The notes beneath the pieces were generated by a model, which saw nothing but the letters and a program-made list of their open reading frames with translations, searched no databases and had not been told where the DNA came from. A DNA stretch of 16,632 bases from an uncultured Gemmataceae bacterium (GTDB lineage: Bacteria > Planctomycetota > Planctomycetia > Gemmatales > Gemmataceae). A program made the position numbers and the translations under genes. The DNA lies in NCBI GenBank assembly GCA_937922175.1, contig CAKZUU010000376.1, positions 1-16,632 of the forward strand, read 5' to 3'. This document shows positions 1 to 6,482 of the stretch, in pieces. How positions within the stretch are numbered: the first letter of the stretch is position 1; every line of letters begins with the position of its first letter.

Positions 1-399
1 TGGTTCGACGGAACCTCGGAGCGCGAGGCGGAGATGCGACTGCCTCCGGGGTGGCGCGAGTCGGATATATCGTGGCGTGCCTCCATGTGGAACATCCCAC
101 CCGCCGCTTCTGTCGATGGTGTCGATTTGGAGCCGGCGGAGAAGATCAGACTCGGTCTGAAGGCGGGCCGACTCGCCTTCTCCCAAGGAAGTTTTGTGCC
201 GACGGCGGCTCGACAAGCGGGAATCCGCGCAGGCGATATCATCATCGGGGCCGACGGAAAAGAACTCGAAATGACGATGGCACAATTCAATGTTTGGGTC
301 CGACGCCATTACCGCGTCGGCGATACGATCACCTACGATGTTGTGCGCGACGGAAAACGTTTGAAAATCCCGGTCCAACTCCCGAGGAAATCCTATTGA
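1..399 (+). CDS. PDZ-domain protein, C-terminal fragment (5' end outside window)
   Basis: The reading frame is open from the first base and ends with TGA at 397-399, so this is the last 132 residues of a longer protein; the internal ATG at 34 is not a credible start. Residues about 60-128 read as a PDZ domain: an SQGSFV strand, the hydrophobic AGIRAGDIIIGADGKEL core (the usual 'AGxxxGDxIxxxdG' signature), then VGDTITYDVVRDGK and a closing strand. The preceding part, with a WRASMW segment, is not a domain I can name with certainty. From memory it resembles the C-terminal half of planctomycete proteins that join a thioredoxin-like domain to a PDZ domain, but the upstream part is missing so this is inference. 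PDZ domains bind exposed C-termini or loops. The gene converges on the next one, with 38 bp between the stops. Confidence 0.8.
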   Translation, partial: WFDGTSEREAEMRLPPGWRESDISWRASMWNIPPAASVDGVDLEPAEKIRLGLKAGRLAFSQGSFVPTAARQAGIRAGDIIIGADGKELEMTMAQFNVWVRRHYRVGDTITYDVVRDGKRLKIPVQLPRKSY

Positions 400-437
400 C
401 CAAATGGCACGCATCCGAGAACCGGAGACAACCATGG

Positions 438-1343
438 TCACCGCTTCGGCTCTTCGAGGACCGGTTCAAGGACGACGAAAACCCGAGTCCCCAGCGGCGG
501 GATTCGCTCGGTCCAACACTCGAAAATCAATTCGGCGTTGGCCTGCGAACTGACGAGCGGCAAATCCAACATGGCGTCGTTGAAATTGGACACGGAGATG
601 ATGTTCCCGTTATTCGCCAGATAGTGGACTTTCTTCTCCGGATCATCGGGATCGGTCCACAAAGCACTGCCGGCGAAGACCCAATCGGTGTCCAACTCTT
701 TCCCGGTTCGAGCATTGCGGATCCATTGTCGTGAGTTGATCGTTTCCCACTTGCTCGGTTCGCGCTCAACTTCGAGCCAGACGCGAATCGTTGTGCCGTG
801 CGGGGGGATGATCTTGTAGTATCCCTTCTCATCCTCGACATATTTGACCGGAGAGCCTGGTTTAGCGCGGCAGACTTCCAAGGCGGCATGAATGTCCTTC
901 GCATTCACGTCGGCGTGAAGGATCGCCTCGTGTTCTTTGGTCTGTTTGCGGCACAAAAGAAGTTCTAATGGTCCCTCCCGAAGACAGACGTTGGCGAGAA
1001 CGACAACTCGTCGCTGCTCGTTGGGCAACACCTCCAGAAAGAGCGTACCTTGTTTGTTGAGGGGGGTACGTTTCCCCGCAGTCGGTGGCATTGAGGAACG
1101 GGATGAAGCCGGCTTGACCTGATTCTTGGCGGCGCTTTCGCCCGGGGGGTGATCGACCGCGGGTCGCGGCGCGTCGTCGTTGGGACGAGGCGGTGGCGTG
1201 TCATCGGCTGTGCCGGTCGTTGCCGGTAGTGAATCCGCCGGATGCGGCGAAGTCTGCAACATCGACCCGGTTTCCCGATGGCCGCAGCCCAGAAGGGTAA
1301 CAATCAAAATGAACCCGCAAACCATCCCATGTCTCGATGTCAT
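438..1343 (-). CDS. YdjY-domain lipoprotein
   Basis: 301 residues from the ATG at 1341-1343. That start gives a classic lipoprotein signal: positive MTSRH, a hydrophobic stretch, then the lipobox LLGC with Cys20 as the lipidation site. A GAGGG ribosome-binding sequence lies about 7-8 bases upstream. The frame is open up to 1682, but the extension runs through the terminator of the neighbouring gene, so the longer start is rejected. Residues about 21-95 form a Pro/Ser/Thr-rich linker. Residues about 97-298 match my recollection of the planctomycete YdjY domain: REGPLELLLC, TKEHEAILHADV, KPGSPVKY, WVFAGS, YLANNGNIISVSNF, LDLPLVSSQANAEL and ERIPPLGT. The molecular function of YdjY domains is unknown to me; an envelope-anchored role is inferred from the lipobox. 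It is probably transcribed separately from the upstream Cys-rich gene because a terminator lies between them. Confidence 0.85.
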   Translation of the reverse strand: MTSRHGMVCGFILIVTLLGCGHRETGSMLQTSPHPADSLPATTGTADDTPPPRPNDDAPRPAVDHPPGESAAKNQVKPASSRSSMPPTAGKRTPLNKQGTLFLEVLPNEQRRVVVLANVCLREGPLELLLCRKQTKEHEAILHADVNAKDIHAALEVCRAKPGSPVKYVEDEKGYYKIIPPHGTTIRVWLEVEREPSKWETINSRQWIRNARTGKELDTDWVFAGSALWTDPDDPEKKVHYLANNGNIISVSNFNDAMLDLPLVSSQANAELIFECWTERIPPLGTRVFVVLEPVLEEPKR

Positions 1344-1627
1344 CGGCTTACCCTCGCTCTCCCCGTCCATCATCGGGGTGGTCCAACGCGCAACATCGGC
1401 ACTCGACGAATGGGCCTCGCAACGTCCGCCCCTATCGATCATACCGGCCTTTGGGCAGAAGCGAGACGCCATTCGACCTGAACGGAGATAAGAATTCGCT
1501 TCAACGTCAAGCCCGTGCGCTGGAGACCCCGGCGTGGCATTTTGGATTCGTGCAGACCATCGCAGGAAAAAAACACCGGGTCTCTCAAGATGAGAGACCC
1601 GGCGCGTTGGAGAGGGAGGCTCAACGA
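1344..1627. other. Intergenic region upstream of the YdjY lipoprotein gene
   Basis: Holds the terminator of the Cys-rich repeat gene (1565-1602) and, presumably, the promoter of the YdjY gene. A minus-strand TTGACG (1505-1510) followed by TTATCT at only 13 bases is a poor promoter match, so no promoter is called. Long open frames across this stretch on both strands have no recognisable content. Confidence 0.5.
1565..1602 (-). terminator. Rho-independent terminator of the Cys-rich repeat gene
   Basis: A perfect 12-bp inverted repeat (1576-1587 and 1591-1602; arm CCGGGTCTCTCA) encloses a 3-base loop. Read on the minus strand the stem is followed by TG and then seven T residues (the A-run at 1567-1573). 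It starts 25 bases past the TAA of the Cys-rich repeat gene. Stem strength and U-tract make this a textbook intrinsic terminator in the minus direction only. Confidence 0.93.
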
Positions 1628-3814
1628 TTACTTGCAGGAGCTGGAGCAAGCCGAAGCGGACTCGCAGCAAATGGGTTCGCAAGCCAACCGACGATGGAAG
1701 AATCGAGCCAGCAACCCGGGTCGCTTGCGGATGCGGCCACAGTCAGGGGTACAGGCATCCGGACAGGCCGGCGGGCAGGCTTGGGCGTCGGCACTGGTGC
1801 ACGCTGGAGCCGTCGGTCGGCAGGCATCGTGGCAGCCGGCGGTCGGGCAGGCCTGGTGGCATGCTTGGCCGCAGCAGGCATGGCCGGCGTCGCAACACAG
1901 GTCCTTGGCCCGGCACAGACGGCTGAGCAATCCGGCACGATTCCGCCCTGCCTCCGCATTCGCCTCACACGGACAATGTGGTCCGGCATCGCAGGGCGAA
2001 TAGGGAACGTATCGGGCTTTCCGAACGCAGACCTCGTAGGGTACGCAAACCTTCACCGATTTCCGCACCGTGGTCGGAACCATTTCCGTGACGGTGTAAG
2101 GCACTTTCACGCAGACGGTGTAGGGCACGGTCTTGCACACGGTGTGCGGCACTTTCACACTCACCACCTGCGTTTGCAGCGTGGAGACCTTGGTCGGAAC
2201 ATGCTTGACGCACTCATGAGGCACCAACGTGCAGACCTTCTCTTGCACTGTCCGTGTCACGGTGTGAGGCACCATTCGGCAAACGGTGTAAGGCACCTTC
2301 TTGACGTGCGTTTCCTGAACCGTGCGGACGATCGTGTAAGGTACTCGAACAACGCGAGTCTCCGGCACCATACGGGTCGTCGTGAAGACGACGTCGCGGA
2401 CGCAGTACGCACCTTCGACGAAGACGCGACCTTCACCCGGTCGATCCGAAGCGCTGGGGGCCGCTGAAGCCGTTGACGACTCGCTGCCCGCTTGTCCCGC
2501 AGCCGAACCACCTTGGCAACAGCTGGTGCGTTTGCCGGCACGCCACGCCACGGCATCCGATGGACTCATCCAGCATCCCATCGCGCGACGGTTGACGGTG
2601 TAAGGCACTTGCGTCCGAACCACTTCCGTTTTCATTCGTGTGACGGTGTACGGGACCTGACGCCGAACCGTCTCGGTCACAGTCCGAACACACGTCACGG
2701 GGACTTGCTTGGTCACTTTGACCGGCACTTTTCGGCACACCGTCACCGGAACTTGTTCGACGTGGCACTTGCGAACCATGGTGGTGACGGGCAATTGTTC
2801 GCAAACGGTGCGATACCGCGTGACCTGTCGCGTGGCGCAACGATCCGGTTCACGCTCGATGCGGATCGGAATCAGCTTCTTGCGACGCACCGAGGGGCAC
2901 TCGCACGCACAAGGACCGAGGCATGGATCCGCCTTCTTGCCACAATCCAAGCGAACTCGGATGCGACCCGGCACCACGTAGTTCTCGCACACGGTTTCGG
3001 GAATTCGTCGGACGACCGTTTTGATCGTGGTGCACGGCTCGCACGACCAACGGACCACGGTGCGGCACGTCGTCTCGACGCAATTTTTCCATTCCGTCGT
3101 GCACACGTTCCGCAGGACCGTTTCGCAGACCTGACGGCGAACCTGTTGGCAGCACTCCCGATAATGCGTCTCACAAACAGGACGGGTCACAGTCCGGCAA
3201 ACGTCGCGGTAATGCGTTTCGCAAATATTGTGACAGACTTGGAAGCACTGTTTGTGGCAGTGAACTTCGCGGACCGGCTTGTGACAATTTTGCACGACGT
3301 CCTTGTAGCAGGTCTCTCGCACTTGCTTGCAGACGGTGTAATGGCAGTCCTTGTAGCAAGTTTCGTAAACGGGCTTGCAGACGGTCTCTTGGACCTGACG
3401 ACACCGTGTCTCATAGTGCGGCTTGTAGACGGTGTAATGGCAGGCTTTCATGACGATCTGCGTGACCGGCCGGGTGATGCAACGTTGCTCGGTCCGCCAC
3501 TGGGTCTCGATGCATTGCTTGTACGCGGTGCGTTGTTCGGTTCGATAGCAGGTCCGGGTGACCGGCCGCATCACCGTTTCGCACACCGTCTGATGGCAGA
3601 CATGGAATCGTTTTTCCGTCACGGTATCCCAGACCAGCTTGTAGCTGGTGCGCGTCTGTTGCTGGCAGGCGTTGAAACAGCACTGGGCATCGCATGCAGG
3701 CCGCCGCAGTATCCCAAAGCCCGTGTTGCCGCAATGGGCGGCCTGCGACGAGCCGGCTGCCCAAAGCAGGCCCACCGTCGCGATCGCCAGCGGCGCACCC
3801 AATCGCATCCTCAT
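1628..3814 (-). CDS. Secreted cysteine-rich VPYT-repeat ('YTV'-type) protein, likely planctomycete cell-wall component
   Basis: 728 residues with an N-terminal signal peptide (hydrophobic segment about 5-20, cleavage likely after SSQA near residue 25). A GAGGAGG ribosome-binding site ends 8 bases before the ATG at 3812-3814; a second ATG two codons later is possible. I count about 76 cysteines, over 10% of residues. Modules in order: Cys cluster 41-50; Cys/His/Tyr repeats about 70-280 built on xETCYK, CHYTV and VCETHYR units; a Cys knot at 291-306; VPVT/VPYT repeats 340-410; a Ser/Ala/Gly linker 411-465; a second block of VPYT/VPHT repeats 480-605; and a Cys/Ala/Pro tail 608-728 with CxxxC spacing. 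Known family context: proteins with YTV motifs are reported as planctomycete cell-wall proteins, so disulfide cross-linking in the envelope is the natural inference. No enzyme motif is visible. It is transcribed alone, with its own terminator. Confidence 0.9.
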   Translation of the reverse strand: MRMRLGAPLAIATVGLLWAAGSSQAAHCGNTGFGILRRPACDAQCCFNACQQQTRTSYKLVWDTVTEKRFHVCHQTVCETVMRPVTRTCYRTEQRTAYKQCIETQWRTEQRCITRPVTQIVMKACHYTVYKPHYETRCRQVQETVCKPVYETCYKDCHYTVCKQVRETCYKDVVQNCHKPVREVHCHKQCFQVCHNICETHYRDVCRTVTRPVCETHYRECCQQVRRQVCETVLRNVCTTEWKNCVETTCRTVVRWSCEPCTTIKTVVRRIPETVCENYVVPGRIRVRLDCGKKADPCLGPCACECPSVRRKKLIPIRIEREPDRCATRQVTRYRTVCEQLPVTTMVRKCHVEQVPVTVCRKVPVKVTKQVPVTCVRTVTETVRRQVPYTVTRMKTEVVRTQVPYTVNRRAMGCWMSPSDAVAWRAGKRTSCCQGGSAAGQAGSESSTASAAPSASDRPGEGRVFVEGAYCVRDVVFTTTRMVPETRVVRVPYTIVRTVQETHVKKVPYTVCRMVPHTVTRTVQEKVCTLVPHECVKHVPTKVSTLQTQVVSVKVPHTVCKTVPYTVCVKVPYTVTEMVPTTVRKSVKVCVPYEVCVRKARYVPYSPCDAGPHCPCEANAEAGRNRAGLLSRLCRAKDLCCDAGHACCGQACHQACPTAGCHDACRPTAPACTSADAQACPPACPDACTPDCGRIRKRPGLLARFFHRRLACEPICCESASACSSSCK
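2090..3440 (-). repeat. Coding micro-repeats encoding VPYTV/CHYTV units
   Basis: On the plus strand the motif gacggtgtaaggcac and close variants recur at about 2090, 2114, 2138, 2281, 2594, 2642, 3332 and 3428. It is the complement of codons for VPYTV or (in the distal copies, ending taatggca) CHYTV. The copies keep codon phase and sit at intervals that are multiples of three, so they are in-gene repeat units of the Cys-rich protein and not independent DNA elements. Nearly identical codon choice in several copies suggests relatively recent duplication or gene conversion between units. Confidence 0.75.
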
Positions 3815-3973
3815 GACAATGGCCTCCTCGCCAGCCGCAAGCGCAGCCAGCTTTTTTCACGTACTTTCCCGGATCGGACGGGAGAACCTCAGGCAGGATG
3901 CTCCAAGCTCGGCTCCATTCCGTTTTCCTTGGCACCTCGTCCCGAGGTCCCCATCACTACCCGAGGGATGATG

Positions 3974-4009
3974 AGCCGAGTCCTTCCGCCACAGGTATCG
4001 GACTCGGCT
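3974..4009. repeat. Inverted repeat upstream of the Cys-rich gene
   Basis: The arm AGCCGAGTCC (3974-3983) is perfectly complementary to GGACTCGGCT (4000-4009) across a 16-base loop. It lies about 160-195 bases upstream of the ATG of the Cys-rich repeat gene. No T-run follows on either strand, so it is not a standard terminator. It could be a 5' leader structure of that gene's mRNA or a protein-binding site; the sequence alone does not decide. Confidence 0.55.
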
Positions 4010-4304
4010 TGGCCAAGTTATCAATATTCCCGCCTCATCCTGACCTTCGCACCTCCTCTCTTCGACTAGTTACACCACTCATGGCGCTGAAGGCGATTCG
4101 GTAACTCAGACCTAACAGGCAAATTGGGCAACTCAATCCTGGTACCATCCCAATCCCCAATCCTCTCCCCATTTCACCCGATCATTCCACCTTGCTTACC
4201 CCATCCACGATCCTTTCTCTCCTTCTGTACTCGACCCAATTTCTCGAAAACCTTGAATTCGCACGAATGCGAAAGACGGCTCCCCTCCCCGAACGTTATC
4301 CGGC

Positions 4305-4310
4305 TATAAT
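4305..4310 (+). promoter_or_regulatory. Putative -10 box of the S41 peptidase gene
   Basis: A perfect TATAAT hexamer lies 30 bases before the ATG at 4341, which would give a short leader of about 24 bases. No convincing -35 hexamer is found 16-18 bases upstream, so an activator or an alternative sigma preference may be involved. TATAAT is uncommon by chance in DNA this GC-rich. Confidence 0.5.
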
Positions 4311-4340
4311 CGCGCCATCGTCGTTGAGGTTCGCTTCACC

Positions 4341-5705
4341 ATGACTCGATGGAACATCGCCTGGCTTCTTGCCGTGCCTGCCGTTATCGTCACCGGACTG
4401 ACGCTGGTACTGGCCGCTCCTCGACCGCGTGCCAGCGATCAGGACTATGAGCTGGTCCAACTCGTCGTCGAAGTCTTGGCGGAGGTGGATCAAAAATTCG
4501 TCCGCGAGTTGACACCGGAGCAAAAACGCCTGTTGGTCAGCAACATGATCAACGGCGGGCTTGAGCGGCTTGATCCCTATTCCGAATTTTTCGACGTGGA
4601 CACTTACGCCCAATTCGAACGGCAAACGAAGGGAGAATTTGGCGGAGTCGGCATCCTCATCGAGTTGGATCGGCAGTCCGGCTATTTTCAAGTCACCAGC
4701 CCCATTCCCGGAACCCCCGCGTTCGATGCCGGCATCCTTGCCGGTGATTTGATCTTGAAGGTGGATGGGCGAGCCATCGACACTTCTCGACGGGAAGAAT
4801 TCATCCGATCGGTCCAGGGACCTCCGGGTACCCAAGTGACGCTGACCCTGTTGCGTGAAGGGAGCAAGGAGCCGATCGACATCACCTTGACCCGCGCGCG
4901 GATCGAAGCGCCGTCGGTGATGGGAGACCGACGGAAGCCGGCGCAACTGACCGAGTGGGAGTGGATCATCGATCCCGCCGCGAAGATTGCTTACATTCGT
5001 TTGGTGGCGTTCAACGAACACTCCGTGACTGACGTGAAAAAAGCGGTGGAGCAAGCCGAGAGCGAAGGGGCCAGCGCCTTGATCCTCGATCTGCGTGACA
5101 ATCCCGGCGGGCTGTTGACTCAGGCGGTCGAAATTTGCGATCTGTTTTTGGAGTCGGGGTCGATCGTGGCGACAAAGGATCGTCGAGGCCGAGGCCGCAC
5201 GTATGAGGCCAAAGCCGCTGGCACGTTGCTCACGCCTTCAGCCCGGCATCCGATGGCCGTCCTCGTCAATCGCTTCAGTGCCAGCGCGAGCGAGATCGTG
5301 GCGGCGGCTTTGCAGGACCATCAGCGGGCCATCATCGTCGGCGAACGGACATTCGGCAAAGGCAGCGTGCAAAACGTCATCGAGATCGGCTCGCACGACC
5401 CGAAGATGGCCTTAAAGCTCACCACATCGATCTACACGCGACCCAGCGGGGCCAACATCCATCGCTTGCCGGACATGAAAGACAGCGACGAATGGGGGGT
5501 CAAGCCAAACCCCGGTTTCGAAATCGCTTTGAGTGACGATGAACGGCTTCGTTATCTGCAATGGCGGAGGCAACGTGACGTGGTGGCCGGCAAACCGGAA
5601 CTGATTCGCAACAAAGCCCAACCCAGTGCCCCTGAGGCGACTCCGTTTGTGGATCGTTATCTCGAACGGGCGCTGAACCACCTTCGCCAGCAGCTTCCTC
5701 ATTGA
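4341..5705 (+). CDS. ctpA: Carboxy-terminal processing peptidase, S41 family
   Basis: 454 residues, normal for the family. Residues about 7-26 are an N-terminal hydrophobic segment, either a signal or a membrane anchor, so the enzyme acts on the outer face of the cytoplasmic membrane. A PDZ domain covers about 95-180 (FGGVGILIEL, GTPAFDAGILAGDLILKVDG). The catalytic S41 fold follows at about 210-370. In RFSASASEIV the nucleophile is Ser315, in GERTFGKGSVQ the general base is Lys340, and Gln344 follows. The Ser-Lys spacing of 25 and the Lys-Gln spacing of 4 match the known Ser/Lys dyad of bacterial Ctp enzymes. Such proteases trim or degrade envelope proteins from the C-terminus, with PDZ-controlled access. 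The start has a modest GAGG about 12 bases upstream. A pseudouridine synthase gene follows 19 bp downstream, probably in the same transcript. The specific substrate cannot be read from the sequence. Confidence 0.93.
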   Translation: MTRWNIAWLLAVPAVIVTGLTLVLAAPRPRASDQDYELVQLVVEVLAEVDQKFVRELTPEQKRLLVSNMINGGLERLDPYSEFFDVDTYAQFERQTKGEFGGVGILIELDRQSGYFQVTSPIPGTPAFDAGILAGDLILKVDGRAIDTSRREEFIRSVQGPPGTQVTLTLLREGSKEPIDITLTRARIEAPSVMGDRRKPAQLTEWEWIIDPAAKIAYIRLVAFNEHSVTDVKKAVEQAESEGASALILDLRDNPGGLLTQAVEICDLFLESGSIVATKDRRGRGRTYEAKAAGTLLTPSARHPMAVLVNRFSASASEIVAAALQDHQRAIIVGERTFGKGSVQNVIEIGSHDPKMALKLTTSIYTRPSGANIHRLPDMKDSDEWGVKPNPGFEIALSDDERLRYLQWRRQRDVVAGKPELIRNKAQPSAPEATPFVDRYLERALNHLRQQLPH

Positions 5706-5724
5706 TGCCGCGACCGGTTCCCGG

Positions 5725-6429
5725 ATGCTCTCCATCCTTTACGAAGACTACCATCTCTTGGCGGTTAACAAACCCGCCCCGCTTTTGACGCAAGCTCCTC
5801 CGGGGATTCCCTCGTTGGAGCAGCAAGTCAAAGAATACCTTCGCCAAAAGTACCACAAGCCAGCCGGCGTGTATCTGGGAATTCCGCACCGTCTGGATCG
5901 GCCGGTCACCGGCGTCATCGTCTTTGCCCGAAACAGCAAAGCGGCACGTCGGCTCGCTGAACAATTTCAGCGGCACACGGTGAAAAAGCTGTATTGGGCC
6001 TTGGTCTCTGGCATCGTCTCTCCCGCGGAGGGAAGGTGGGAGGATGGGCTGCGAAAACTCGCAGATCAGGCCTGCACCAAAGTGGTCTCCCCGGAGACAC
6101 CCGGGGCGAAGAAAGCCGTCCTGGACTACCGAGTCTTGCAAGTTGTGTCCGGCTCCTCCCTCTTGGAACTTCGACCTCTGACGGGCCGTTCGCATCAGCT
6201 TCGAGTGCAAGCGGCAGTTCGGGGACATCCGATCTGGGGCGACGTGTTGTACGGATCGGAGGTGGAATTCGGCCCCAAGGCGGAAACGCCCCGCGACCGA
6301 GTCATCGCTTTGCACGCTCGGCAATTGGTGCCCATCCATCCCACGAGTCGTCTGCCCCTAGAGTTGATCGCCGACCTTCCGGACTTTTGGCCCGATTGGA
6401 CACGATCGGGCAATGAAAAAGGCGGCTGA
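5725..6429 (+). CDS. RluA-family pseudouridine synthase (single domain)
   Basis: 234 residues covering the catalytic domain only, with no N-terminal S4 RNA-binding domain. The opening YEDYHLLAVNKPAPLL is the usual family start. The catalytic motif is PHRLDRPVTGVIVFAR, with Asp58 as the conserved nucleophile. KLYWALVSG and the late RSHQLRVQAAVRGHPIWGD segment (normally RTHQIRVH) complete the RluA signature. The enzyme isomerises uridine to pseudouridine in rRNA or tRNA; the target site cannot be assigned from sequence alone, and the compact size is closest to RluA/TruC-like members. The start is the ATG at 5725, whose ribosome-binding site is weak, suggesting translation coupled to the upstream peptidase gene that stops 19 bp earlier. 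It converges on the tricorn-like gene, with 53 bp between the stops. Confidence 0.92.
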   Translation: MLSILYEDYHLLAVNKPAPLLTQAPPGIPSLEQQVKEYLRQKYHKPAGVYLGIPHRLDRPVTGVIVFARNSKAARRLAEQFQRHTVKKLYWALVSGIVSPAEGRWEDGLRKLADQACTKVVSPETPGAKKAVLDYRVLQVVSGSSLLELRPLTGRSHQLRVQAAVRGHPIWGDVLYGSEVEFGPKAETPRDRVIALHARQLVPIHPTSRLPLELIADLPDFWPDWTRSGNEKGG

Positions 6430-6482
6430 GACCGACCAGGGGTCGACTCTACCGCCTTGGGAAGAGGAGAACACCAGGAGGG

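Larger units (their letters stand above)
3815..4340. other. Divergent intergenic region between the Cys-rich gene and the S41 peptidase gene
   Basis: About 525 bp with no credible gene; the small open frames here have no ribosome-binding site or recognisable content. It should carry the promoters of both flanking genes. Visible contents are the 10-bp inverted repeat at 3974-4009, a pyrimidine-rich stretch on the plus strand at about 4140-4250, a 6-bp hairpin (TTCGCA, loop cgaa, TGCGAA) at 4258-4273, and a TATAAT box at 4305-4310. Base composition is less GC-rich than the flanking genes. Confidence 0.6.

Noticed and set aside
1344..1682. N-terminal extension of the YdjY gene
   Set aside because: It would translate through the upstream gene's intrinsic terminator and would bury the lipobox more than 130 residues into the protein.
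2090..3440. CRISPR-like short repeats
   Set aside because: The repeats are degenerate, vary in spacing, keep codon phase and encode protein repeat units; there are no unique uniform spacers.
2492..4069. 525-codon open frame on the plus strand opposite the Cys-rich gene
   Set aside because: It is the mirror of a repetitive GC-rich gene; it has no recognisable domain or ribosome-binding site, runs into the intergenic region, and the minus-strand product has a signal peptide, repeats and a matching terminator.
6433..6445. Stem CGACC/GGTCG between the convergent pseudouridine synthase and tricorn genes as a terminator
   Set aside because: Only 5 bp with a 3-base loop and no T-run on either strand; too weak to call.
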